Position numbers and translations under genes: made by a program
DNA from: Leishmania mexicana MHOM/GT/2001/U1103
Taxonomy: Eukaryota; Euglenozoa; Kinetoplastea; Trypanosomatida; Trypanosomatidae
NCBI RefSeq assembly: GCF_000234665.1
Contig: NC_018307.1
Coordinates: 255,187 to 319,186, forward strand
DNA: 64,000 nucleotides
Reading direction: 5' to 3'
Notes under the pieces: model-generated
Seen by the model: only the letters and a program-made list of their open reading frames with translations
Databases searched by the model: none
What the model was told of the DNA's origin: nothing
Part shown: piece after piece, positions 25,650 through 36,900 of the stretch
How the letters are laid out: each line of letters begins with the position of its first letter
How positions within the stretch are numbered: position 1 is the first letter of the stretch

Positions 25650-27272
25650 TTACCGCAGCGAGGCGTCCTCGACGTAGATGATGGACCCGTCGGACACTCC
25701 GTAGTACCCAAGCGTTTCTAGCTCGTTGTCCAGCGGCGTCTGCAGCTCCAGCACACCGTCGTCGCCGCTGCGGTAGCTGAGCCGCTGGTTGACCGGCTGT
25801 ACTTGAAAGACCTTTTGAACCAGCGCCTTCAGCTTCGCCACTGTCAACGTGCTCGGCAGCGTCGACGTGTGCGTCGTCATCGGGCTCGACGAAGACGTCG
25901 TGGCGGCGGCGGCGGCGTAACCGTTCACGAAGTGAAAAGTGACGGTAATCATGACGTAGCTGGCGCCCGTCGTCGTCGCGGTGTCGCCGTCGCGCTGGAT
26001 GGCGAGCACGACGTCCTTGTGCTTCTCCTTGAGTACATCGACGAGCGGGTACGCGATGCGCGGAAGGGGTGCGGCCGTGGCGGAGTCGCTCACCTTGTTG
26101 GCTCCGCCACGCGACTCCTCATCCATCTGACGCTGAAGCAGCCCACGCTGGATGTACAGCAGCTCCGAGTCCAGCCGCTCCTTGGCCCGCACGGTGCCGC
26201 GGTTTAGCAGCGTGATCGTCGGCAGCGCGGCCACGACGTACATGCGACTGCTGGCTTCATTCCATGTGGGAAGCAGCGTGCTATACGTGATGCGGAAGGT
26301 GGCGAGCTTCGGGCAGAGGATGCGCACGGCGTCTACCGTGCTGGTGTTGCACAACGTAGCGTTGTCCTTCAGGCACAGTAGCGTTAGTGGGCGAAGGTAG
26401 CGGTACGGCTGCAGCACACCACCGTCTTCCAGCTCTGCTGTGAGGGCCACACCGGCAGCCGCGCGTGCGACGAGGGTCTCCGGCAGTACAAGGTCTTCGA
26501 GCTTGTTGTCGGTTAGGTACAGCTGCGTGAGTGCCGGGAAGACCTGCGCGACGGCCACACCGATGGCTCTCCAGTCCGACAACTCGTTGTGCGCAAGGCT
26601 CAGAGTCGTGACATGAGGAAAGACAACCTCGCCGGCTGCTGCACCAGCGCCAGAGTCGTTTGCCGCCATCCCCTCCGCTGGCCCTGGCGACGCCGGCGGT
26701 GGGGCGACGACAACGTCGAGCGAGGTGAGCTTGTTGGAGTCCAAGTGCAGCTCCTTGAGTTGTGGCAACTCGACGAGAGCGCGCAGCTGCGCCAGGGAGC
26801 GGAAGCCGGTGTTGTTTAAAACGAGCTTCGACAGGTGCGACGACGAGAGTGCCGCCGTCGCCGGTGGTGCCATCTGAAGCAGGCCCGGTATGCTGCACAG
26901 CTGCAGTGTTGCCAGGCGTGGGAGGTAGGGCATGAGCTTGCCAACCTCGGTTAGCGAGAGCGCCGTGTTCTCTGACAGGTCCAGCTCCTCTAGCCGGACC
27001 ATGTTCGCTTCCTGCAGCTCTTTTGGGCCGCCGCCTGCGGCCGTGGTGGCGCTCGGCTCCTGCATGGCCACGTTGATGCCACAGTTGCGCAGCACGACAA
27101 GGGTGAGTCGATCGTGGCGGCTCTGCTTCACGCGCGTCTGCTGCACGCCCACAAACAGCCATTTCTTGTCCTGCGCAAAGGCCTCACCGAGCGGCTCCTC
27201 CGTGTTGTCGTCGGCAGAGCCGTAGCGCTGCCTCACCGCATCGATGAAGCTGACCGTCGGCGGGGGCGGCAT
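25650..27272 (-). CDS. TBCE: Tubulin-specific chaperone E (tubulin cofactor E), without CAP-Gly domain
   Basis: The protein has 540 residues. It opens VSFIDAVRQRYGS, matching the segment that follows the CAP-Gly domain in animal TBCE, then LTLVVLRNCGINVA. Leucine-rich repeats follow at about 75-300 (LEELDLSENTALSL, LSKLVLNNTGF, LKELHLDSNKLTSLDVV, VTTLSLAHNELSDW, LTQLYLTDNKLEDL). Then comes the typical LLCLKDNATLCN, and LPTITLLNRGTVRAKERLDSELLYI near 370. The last 90 residues form a ubiquitin-like domain (STLTVAKLKALVQKVFQVQ, QRLSYRSGD, ELQTPLDNELETLGYYGVSDGSIIYVED). TBCE acts with cofactors B, C and D to fold and assemble, or to split, alpha/beta-tubulin dimers in the cytosol. The frame runs 101 codons further up to another ATG, but that part shows no CAP-Gly motif and lies before the tract at 27424-27447 and the AG at 27389-27390. 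The start at 27272 therefore stands. Confidence 0.9.
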   Translation of the reverse strand: MPPPPTVSFIDAVRQRYGSADDNTEEPLGEAFAQDKKWLFVGVQQTRVKQSRHDRLTLVVLRNCGINVAMQEPSATTAAGGGPKELQEANMVRLEELDLSENTALSLTEVGKLMPYLPRLATLQLCSIPGLLQMAPPATAALSSSHLSKLVLNNTGFRSLAQLRALVELPQLKELHLDSNKLTSLDVVVAPPPASPGPAEGMAANDSGAGAAAGEVVFPHVTTLSLAHNELSDWRAIGVAVAQVFPALTQLYLTDNKLEDLVLPETLVARAAAGVALTAELEDGGVLQPYRYLRPLTLLCLKDNATLCNTSTVDAVRILCPKLATFRITYSTLLPTWNEASSRMYVVAALPTITLLNRGTVRAKERLDSELLYIQRGLLQRQMDEESRGGANKVSDSATAAPLPRIAYPLVDVLKEKHKDVVLAIQRDGDTATTTGASYVMITVTFHFVNGYAAAAATTSSSSPMTTHTSTLPSTLTVAKLKALVQKVFQVQPVNQRLSYRSGDDGVLELQTPLDNELETLGYYGVSDGSIIYVEDASLR

Positions 27273-27388
27273 GGGGGATGCGAGGTGGCGTATGCTGTCT
27301 CTGTTTGGGTGCGTGGAGGGCGGTGCTGTTGTGTGATGAGTGCGTCTATATGGATGCTGTCGCTGTCGTCTTGGAATGTGCGAGGTAA

Positions 27389-27447
27389 CTGGATGGCATC
27401 CGCCGCCGCCGCAGCGGTGGTCGGTGAGGAGGAGGGGGTGGAGTGGG
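27389..27447 (-). promoter_or_regulatory. Probable trans-splice acceptor for TBCE
   Basis: A C/T tract on the minus strand (plus 27424-27447) is followed by an AG-free run up to TCCAG (AG at 27389-27390). It lies downstream of the more distant in-frame ATG at 27575 and upstream of the ATG at 27272, so it decides the start. Confidence 0.5.
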
Positions 27448-27471
27448 ATCACATCACGGAGCGGGAGAGTG

Positions 27472-27489
27472 GGATGGATGGATGGATGG
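27472..27489. repeat. (GATG)n tetranucleotide repeat
   Basis: About four tandem GATG units lie in the TBCE/kinase spacer. Confidence 0.7.
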
Positions 27490-27949
27490 CAAGAGGTGCA
27501 CATACGGTTGCGTGTCGCGCGCGTGTGTGTGTCGCTCCGTCGGGCCCGCCGACCACCCGTGCGCTCATCACGCATCTTTCGCTTCCGGTGTTGTCTGTCT
27601 TACCGTGGGGTCAGCGAGTCTGTGCAACGGCGGCATCGCCGTGCACGCAGTCGAAGCGAGAATACAGGAAGGGGGATTGGCAGGGCACGGGCCACGCCAG
27701 GTGTGCGGTGGGGAGATCATAGGCGGACGGATGCGCACACGCCCCATCCCCCCCCACACCCCCACGGCCGGGCTCGCCCGCAGTGTGCCTTTAGGCGTCT
27801 CAGGAAAAGACTTCAGCATACCAAGTAGATATCACGCTTGGCGCGCGAGGAGCAGCCGCGGAGCCCTGGCGGCGGCGGCGGTGGTGGTCATGGTGAGCAA
27901 CGAGGGGCACCACGCCACAGAGTCCTCCCACTTGCGCATCCGACGTGCA

Positions 27950-30900
27950 TCAGGATTCTCCAGAGTCGCCGCTGTCCAGGCGACCACGACGAAGTCGCTG
28001 GTGGTGCGGACGTTGCCCTCCCTCGTCAACGTCGCCGCCGCCGCCGCCGGAGGAGGAGGTAAGGTACTGCTGAAGAATCTGTGGAGAGGTGAAGGAAAAG
28101 TTCTGAAAGTGGTCGAACCCGCCACCCCCCGCGCCCAAGCTGCTGAGGCCACCGCTGTTGCTGCCGTCGCCAGTGGCACCGGTCCGGCCGTCCGCACCAC
28201 CTTCGTTGCCCCAGCTTGTCAAGGCCAAGTTCCCGCGGTCTCTCTTGGCACCTCGACCATCACTGCAGCCCTGTTCACCGCCGCTTTTCGCGGAACAGGA
28301 CTGCCGCTTCGACGAGCTACCGCACCGCTCCGCGGCAGCGGGATCATCCTTGTCATCGTCGCCGGTGCTGTAGTCGTATGGCACGCCCAAGTGCATCCGC
28401 CGGTGCTGAGCTGCAGCACAGCCGTCTTTGGAGGTGACACCGACGAGCTTGCCTGTAGAGGAGATGGTGGCGTCGTTGCTGCTGTGTTTGGACCAATACG
28501 ACCACCATCCTCCACTGTCACTGATGTCCCGACGACCGCTTTCATCGCCGGCCTCGCACAGCAGCGACGCTGCCGCCGAGGGATCCGGTTCCTCCTGCTG
28601 CTGCTGTAGTTCGCGGGCGATTCGCTTGCGTTGTTGCTGCGCCCAGATCGCCTGCACGTCTCGTCGGCGACCCGCGGCTGAAGGGCTGCCGGCACCGCTG
28701 CTGGCGGTGGCCCCGACGGCATCCTTGCTGCCCTGACCGCGCCTGCCGTAGCTGGATGGCGGCGTCGATGCTGCGCCGCTGTCGGCGTCGCCGCCTTCGA
28801 CCTGCATCACCGACGTCGCTGCAAAGGCGCTCATGCTAGCCTCGTCATCGACGTTGTACGCGACACCAGAGAGCGTGGTCGTCAGCGGCCCAAGAAACCC
28901 TGCGGCGTCGCTAGCGCCGCCACCGATCGTGCCGATGCTGAGAGAGGAGGTACCCGCGGTGCTGAAGAGCCGGCTGTTGCTGCTCTCTACGGACAGCGGC
29001 GCGTTTGCCGAGAGGGCCGCGTACATGGTCGGGCTCACAGCTACCGTCACATCTGTGGCGGCAAAGGGCAGGCTCATGCCGACACCACCGTGCGCAGCGT
29101 CGCGACCGAGGTGAGTGTACCGATGCGGGATGGACTGGTCGCTGCTGCGGCGACGGTGATCATCACCACCGCTGCGGCTGCCGATGCGAGCGTCGAGCGA
29201 CCACGGTGTGTCGTAGGGAGAGGAGGAGATGATGTCGCCGCGTTGTCGGGACCCGCTGATGGTGCCGGAGGGACCGCCACCGCCGCCACGGTCGGCCCCA
29301 GCCAGCAGTGCCATTGGTGGGCGCGTGGTTGTGGGATACATCGCGGCGGCCCTGTTGCTGTCACCCTGCGAGCTTGTCGACGAGGTGCCCGAGGACATGG
29401 AGGAGGCGTGCACCGAGCTGGACGTCGTCGTGGAGACGGAGGACGCGGACGAGTCCAGAATGAACAGCATGGGGTCCGCGTTGCGCTCACTCCCGGGGAC
29501 GTTCGCACCACGTGAACTGGCTGGCGCGGACAGCATCGGTTGCCGTGCTGAGTCGCCCAATTCACTGGGGTCACTCTTCCGATCGTCCTCGTCTTGCCCT
29601 CCGCTTGAGCTGACGGGGGTGGTCATCGTGTCACCGCTGCCGTCGTCGCCGCTGCTGTGCTCCTCACCACCACTTCTCTCGTAGCCCTCCTCGTCCGCTA
29701 TCCCCACATCGCGGTTATCGTCGTTATCATCAGCCACGTCGTGGTCGATGTTCATGGTCGCCACTCTTGTGACCGCGGCTGCAGCCGCGCCTGATGGGTG
29801 TGGATCACGACGCGCCACGGCGGAGGATGCGACCGGGGTCTGCGGGCCGCCAGAACGCGAAGCAACAGTACTATGCAGTTCCCTGCCCCACGGGCTCTCC
29901 GGCGAGGCCTTGACACCGCCGACGGCTGTGGTACCGTCACGGACGGCCGCCGGCGCCTGCAGCGCCGCTGGCGACGTGGTGCACGACAGCGCGGCGTCAC
30001 TTGCGGTACCTGCTGTGGTGGTGGCGGCACTAAGCGATCTGCCAACACCCGTCAGCTCAGTGGACTGAATCATCATGATAGTCCCCAAGGGTGTGGTGTT
30101 GGTGGTGCTGGAGGACGAGGTGGTTGCGGGAAGCAAGGCGTTCTCGAAGGACGTCGCAGCGGACGACAGCTTTTCCGGGGGCTGCGGCTGACTCTCTTCA
30201 CGGTGCGCGAGGGACGGCGGCAACGGTAGCATGCGCGGCGATACGTCCGGCATGTCTTGGTTCCCACTGCTGTCGGCGGACGACAGCGGACGGCGATGGT
30301 GGTGGACTCGGCGTTGATACTCCCGCTCAGGAACTTGTGTGTCGGCAGACGATGGCGTCGTCCACGCGCTGCTCGTACCGTACGGACCGCCAGCGCCGCT
30401 GGGGCCGAGGCTGGTCGACAGCGACTGCTGCGAGTCGTCGAAGAGCGTGGGGGTCGTGGAGGAGACCGACGACATTGCAAAGGCGTTGAGGTCGCAGTGC
30501 ATCTCGCCGCTGTGGCTGGGCAGGTCAGGGGAAATCTTGGCCGCCGGTGGCACCTCCACGGGCACGATAGAAGGCGGACTGGTGGCCGATACGCTGCCGC
30601 GGCGGCAGAGGTTGTTGTCGTCGTCGTTGTTCATCACCTCCACGTCGACGCTGCCGACGCCGGGAGAGAGTGGGTGTGCAGCGCTGCTCCCCCACACGCT
30701 CGTCCCGGGGCTGCTAACCACTCCAAACGATTTGGCCAACGCGCCGCGTCGTGTCGGCGTCGGCGTCGGCAGCCGCACACTCGCATGGGAGTCTTCGAAG
30801 CTACTAGCCTCCATCGTCGAGTTGACCGCGGCAACCGTGGTGATATCTGTTTCGCTCGTCATGTCGGCTGCGGCGGCTGCCTCCTCTTCCGCCATTCTAG

Positions 30901-33900
30901 AATCATCGCCGCCGTCCACCGCGTGCGCGTCGTCCTCGGCGAGGGCATCCTGCTCGTAGTACCCACCACCGCCATCATGACTCTCGTCCTCGTCTATCAG
31001 CACCTCGGCGTGTGCCTTCTCCGCGTCCTCCACGACCGCCTCCGCGTCTGCCGTACTGTGCGCACCAGCGCCACCACATGTTGAGAGCGTTCTGCTCAGT
31101 CGCCCGTCGGCACGGCCGTCGGCAGCGTAGGCCATCTCGCGGCCTGTGGGCAGCACAGAGCTGTTGAGCACTGCGCCATCCACCCTGGCCGGCTGCTGCT
31201 GCGGCAGAGCCACAAGTGAAGTCGGTGGCGTTGCGGCGAAGGTGCTCCTCTCTGCGCTGGTGTTGCGCGCTGCGTCAGTGGAGGCCGAGACACAAGTTGT
31301 CTCGGCCGCTGCCACGCCTCCAGTGCTGCTGCGATGAGTCTCCACAGGGGCAGTACCGGGGTCTGCAGAGCGCTGCTGCTGCTTCTTCTGGGCTGCTGCC
31401 GCCACCGCCAGCGCGGCATCCACGAAGCTCTGCGGTAGCGTCGCAGCGCGGTCGAAGAGATCTGGCCGAAGCTCAACAACCGGCGCTGACGTAATAGTCA
31501 CCGCCGTTCTGGTAGCTGTCTTCCCCCCCGTGTCGAGCTGCGCCTCCTCCGCGATGTCTGCCCCTCGGGCATCACCGGCCGCGGAGCTCTGAGCCGACAC
31601 ATCGGCCAGTCTCTTGTGCGACGGTGAAGCATCGCCAAAGTCAGGGGTGACGGCTGCTATCACCTCCACCTCGGGCAGCTGCAGCGGCTGCATCATCTCC
31701 GTCGGCCCCTGAGAGCTGGGAGCCAGCGTGGCGACCGCTACGCCAGCACCGGAAGACGTGAGCGTGACTGGTGCGGCGACCGCGTGGGACATTGCCAGAG
31801 CGGTTCTCATGCCATTGGTGTGCGCGGCTGCCTCTTCTTCGGCGGGGTCAAGCTCAGGCAGAGGAGAGGCGAGATCTCGATGGTGCAGACTGAGACTGCT
31901 GGCGCTCGCCACCAGAAGCTGCTGCACCTGTTGCGCCGCTTCCGCATCGAGGGGCACAAGAACGACTGAGCCACCACCACCACCACCACTGCCACCACCA
32001 CTGCCACTGCCACTGACGTTCGCCGGCAGCTGCGTGTTTGGGCAGGACAGGGTTGCTGTGAAGCTCGCGCTGCTGAGGCTGTTGTTCGGGGCGGTCGCCA
32101 CTACCATGTTGGCGCGCATCATCATCAGCTCCCTCTGCTGCTCCTTCACCTTCTTGATGCGGCGGTGCTGCTCCGCCGCGGCGGAGAGTCCCGTCGCCGT
32201 CACCGCAGCCGGAAAGTAGCGCAGGTCGTCGCGGGTGCGCAGCCGTGGCGCGTAGGGGGCCCGAATGCGGCGCTCCATGAAGAGCTCGCGCCAGTCCTCC
32301 GGCCGCGTCTGCGACGGCAGCGGAATCTCCAGAAAGGGGTTGTGCGTGTGCGAGACAGACGTGGCAGCAGCAGCAGCGGTGGCCGTCTTGGGCTGCTGCA
32401 GCGTCCCATCCCACGTCGGCGCCATGAGGTCGGCCGGGAAGTTGTTGGAGCCGAAGGCAGCGCGCACGGAGCGGCGCATCTCCGTCGACAGGACACGCTG
32501 TTGATACACATCGTAGTACAGCTGCGAGACAATGTACGGGCAGGTGAAGAAGGGGTGCTCCAGGACGGCCTCGCCGCTGAGGCGGTGCTCCATGCGGCGG
32601 TCCAGCAGCTTCATCGTCAGGTCGCGCAGCAGCGCCTGAGCCTCAGCCATCTGCGCGACGGCGTTGTCGATGTAGCGGTCGCGGGTCGCATCGTCCAGGT
32701 TGAGGCAGGAGAGGCGCAGTCGGCGCCGCTGATGGCGGCGATGCCGCTCCTGCTGCTCTTGCTGGTGCTGGAGGTGCACCGCCGTCGAGGAAGAGGTGGT
32801 CGAGAGCAGCGCAGCGATGACGCCGTCCTCGGTGGTGGCCAGACGCATGGATAGGTTCGTCGGCGCTCCACCGAGCGACACGACGGAGTTGGATTCCATG
32901 CCGGCGAAGGAGTCGTTCAGCGTCGACTGCGGCGACGGTCCGTGAGTGTCTTCCTCCGCACTGGCAGTCCTGGATACGGCCCGCGCACCGAGCTGGTTCG
33001 TGAAGGAATCGTTCAGCCGCACCGCCACAGATGCGCTCTGCACCGCTGCTGTGGCGTGCGGCGACACGTAGCTATAGCTGTGTAGGCGACGGTGGGGATG
33101 TTGGTGCGGGGTGGCGTGTGTGGCTGCAGCGTCGGACGGCGGCACCAGAGGCGGTGAACGGTGACGGGAATCCTTCTGATGCGGGGTGCAGCCCTTCACT
33201 GCGTCGTTCGTCAGTGCTTCTTCCGCCCCCTCCGCCGCTGCGCCGGCGCCGTCGATGCCGGACTGCGCGAAGGACATGGCCGAGATCGCTGGAGAGCGCA
33301 GCTGCACATCGAAGCTGCGGTTGCTGGGGTTGTAGGTGACCTCGGCTCTCAGGGCCGACGGCGTCGGTGGCAGTCTTGTGGACTGCGACAATGGCGTGAA
33401 GCTGCGCTGCATCCGCCGCGCCAGCCGCTGCTCGTACGCCAGCCGCACCTCCTCCGCGCGGTAGTGCAGCTGTGCGACGCGTGTGTGCACCTCCAGCGGC
33501 GTGAGCCGGTAGTCCTCTGCGGTGATCTTCACGTCCTCCTCTACGATGGAGCGGAAGAGCGCGAACTGGTTCTGTGCGTTGAAGGCCTTGCGCCCATTCG
33601 CCCACTCGAACAGCAGACACCCGTAACTCCACCAGTCGGTGCGGGAGTCGTGCGGTTGCCCACGCAGCATCTCCGGGCTCATGTACTGCGTCGTGCCGGT
33701 GAAGCTGTTTGCCCTGCCATCGGTGCCAGCACCGGCGCCCGAAGAGGGGCTGCTTGCAACCTCTCCGTGGGCGCCGTCGCCGCTCCCTGATGGCATAATG
33801 GCGGCACCCTTGCGGTACTTCGCGACGCCGAAGTCCGTCAGCATCACGTGCCCGTCGCTGCGCATCAAAATGTTCTCCGGCTTTAGGTCGCGGTAGAGAA

Positions 33901-36900
33901 AACCTTCACGGTGCAGGTACTGCAGCACGAGCGCCACCTCAACCGCGTAGAAGGCGATGAGCCGCAGCGGGAACCGATGCACCTCGTCAGGCGCAAACTC
34001 CGCGCTCGGCAGCGTCCGCAGCACACTCGCGCTGCTCTCCATCGCAACCTGGTGGAACGGCGCGGCCAGATCGACCCGAAGCGCAGCGGCTGGGGCGGCC
34101 GCGTCCTGCGCCGCGGTCGCACCAGCGAAGGACATCGTCGTCGCGGTGGCCGAAAGCAACTTCGCTGCGTCGGTGATGTCCGTGGAGAGGGAGCGCTGGT
34201 CGGCCGCAGCCTCCGACGCATCATGCGACTCGGCAGCCTTTTTCTCGGGTGCGTGGCGGCTACTGTCGCTGCTGCCCTCGCCCCTGTCGCTGACGACCTT
34301 CGCCTTTCCCCCTTGCCCTCTCGGCGGTGACGTTGCAGCTGCACTTGTGGCGCTGGTCGCGGTGTGGCTGTTATCGCTGGCAAGCCGCGGCTGCTCCGCC
34401 TCCGTGGCCGGCGGCCACGCGCTCTTGGTTGTCTTTCTCCTCTGCGCGTCAGCCGCGCTGGTGCCACCTGCGGCGCTCGTCGCGGGCACCGTCATCGCCG
34501 AAGACAATTCGCCGTCTCGCAGTGCCTCGTCCGCACCGCCACCACCGTTGTTGCTGTGGCCGCCGCTACTTCTCCTCTCGTCGTATTGGAGGTGCACAGG
34601 TGGCTGTGACCGTGGCACCTGCGTCCGCGGCGTGGCCAAGTCGGTCGTCGTGAGGCCCGACGGTCTCGTGGCGAATGGGAACGCGGTACTGTTCGTCGCG
34701 GTAGACACGCCGCTGGCGCTACCGGTGGGGGCTTGTCGACTTGGCGTGGATGCCGCAGGGGATGGCAGGCGCCGAGGCGCAGCCGCCCCAGCCTGAGTGG
34801 TCGGGCTTGTGACCGCTACGCCTCGCGGCTTCCACGCTAGCTGCCGCGCCGAGTCGGCAGAGCTGCCACGGCCGTCCTTGTCAGCGGTATCTCGCCGCCG
34901 TCTGCCCTTGCCGTTATCCTCATCAGCCGATGAGGAAGAGGATGGACACACAGAACGACCGCCGCGAGCACCACCGTCACGCTCGACTGCGGGAAGCGTG
35001 CGCCGCCGCAGCAGTCGGTACCGCCCGCGGCCACTAGACGCCACCGAAGCCGCCGAGGATGCGGCTACGGCATCTCGGGTCGCAGCGGGAGCACTGTCTC
35101 CGACTGCTGCCGCGGCATTGGCCGCTGCGGACTTTGTGGCCTCCGGCGTGCGTGAGGTGATGGGTGTTGTCGGCGAGCTTCTGCTTCCGCCGCTGCCCGC
35201 CGCGAAGGTCTCGGACGCCGCCGCGCCGTCGCTGCCGGCGTTGCGGCTGATGGAAAACTCGTCGACGGCGTCGGTCGTGTAGTACAACAAGTCCGTTGGG
35301 AGCCGCGTGTTGCGGCCGAGGCAGTCAGCGGCACCTTGCTGGGCGTGCCTACTCTTCCTCTGCTGCCGCTGCAGTACTGCGGAGGGCGGGGCCTCGGCCA
35401 CGCTGTGGTTGTTGTCGGTGGCGCCGTCAAGCTCGGTCCTGTCCGTGTCTTCCTCTTCCGTCTCCCCCTCGTCGGCCACGGCGACCACGACCTGGTGGGC
35501 GCCATCCGCCACGCCGCTCGCGTGACCGTCCTGCGCTGAGGGCAGAGGCAATGCCTCTCCCGTGGCGGTGTTCGCGACGGCGTTGCTCGACCGAGAGGCA
35601 CTGCTGACTGTGCTGGGCCCCAGACTTCTAACCATGGCGGAAGATGCAAGGATTGCGTCTCTGTCCGAGGTTGTGGTGCCGCTGCTGCCTTTTGGTTGCT
35701 GTCGCTGCGCACCCGGAACAACCTCTGTGGGCTGCGTCACAGCGGCGGAGGAGGGAAGACATGGGAGGACCGGTCCGGGCGTCAGCTCTGCGTCATGCGC
35801 TGGTGCCGATACGGGGGATGCTTTGGGTTGCTGTTGCTGTGCATCCGACGCTGCCGCGGCAGGAGAGAGCGCCGGGGTGAGGGTGCTAGAGGTGGTCTGG
35901 TAGTACGGGTACTGCATCTTGACCAGGCTTCGCTTCATGCTGCGGAGCCACAGCTGCTGCATGTTGAGCGAGTAGAGGTCGCCGCCCTGTGCAAAGTCCA
36001 GCACGAGGTAGAGGTGTGTCTGGCTCTGGAAGGCCTGGTAGAGGCGCACGAGGAAGGGGTGGTGCAGCTTGGCGAGGAGCTGCCGCTCCGTGAAGGTGCG
36101 CTCAATGCAGCCCTCCTCCTTCACTCGCTGCTTGGAGATTTTCTTCACGGCGAAGTACTTCCCAGTGACCTTGTTGCGCGCCAACGTGACTTCGGCGAAC
36201 GTGCCACTGCCGAGAAAGGCAATCAGCTCGTAGTCCTGCAGCGAGCGGGCGGCGGAGCTGACGTATCGACTCCGGCGTGCGGGGTAGTGCTGCTGCGAGG
36301 CGCCTCCAGCGGTCAATGCTGCGCCCGTTGTCGTTGTCGCCGCCATCGAGCTCCCTCCTCGACTTGCCGTCGCCCTCCCCACTGGGCGTGGGCTGCCCGC
36401 CGTCGTGGTGACGGTGCTTATCGACGTCTGCAAGTGCATGGCGCTCCCCATGGAGGCGGCGCCGTCGCCAGTCACGACTCCAACCGTCGATGTGCTGCTC
36501 CGCCTGGTGGTCTTGTCGAGAGCAGCACCGCCACCGCGAGTGCCGCTGGCGGTGTTGTGGGTGAGGTGGCCAGGATTAGCTGCTGCTGCTGCTGCTGCGG
36601 CCGCGGCGGCCTCGAGCTTTTCCTGAGCGAGCTGCTTGCGCAGCATGTCTGTCTTGCCGGCAATGACATTTCGCAGGAAGTCGTCGACGGCGTCGTCGTC
36701 GTCGTCGTGAGCGTGCGCGGTGGGCGCCGTCGTCACGTCCGCACTTCTCGCGCTGACCACTTTCGTTTCTGGCGCTTCTGCCGCCGCAGCAGGAGGCGAT
36801 GCGCCAAAGCTTAGTGACGCCGCGAGGTCAAGCGTCCCGGGAGAGCCATAGTCGTCATCCATGCCGGCGTCTGCAAGGGTGAGGGAGGCGGGAGGCGACG

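Larger units (their letters stand above)
27273..27949 (-). other. Intergenic spacer with splice acceptor for TBCE
   Basis: The minus strand has a pyrimidine tract at plus 27424-27447; the first AG after it is TCCAG at 27389-27390, giving a 5' UTR of about 117 bases. A (GATG)n run lies at 27472-27489. An open frame on the plus strand (27443-28609) spans the spacer and the kinase 3' end but is low-complexity and antisense, so it is not called. Confidence 0.5.

Noticed and set aside
27273..27575. N-terminal extension of TBCE starting at an ATG
   Set aside because: It has no CAP-Gly or other domain, is Arg/Thr/His/Pro-rich, and lies upstream of the tract at 27424-27447 and AG at 27389-27390.
27443..28609. 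A 388-codon open frame on the plus strand, antisense to the kinase 3' end and its spacer
   Set aside because: It lies mostly antisense to a certain gene, is Ala/Val/Arg-rich without any domain, and no other plus-strand gene exists in the window. High GC alone produces such frames.
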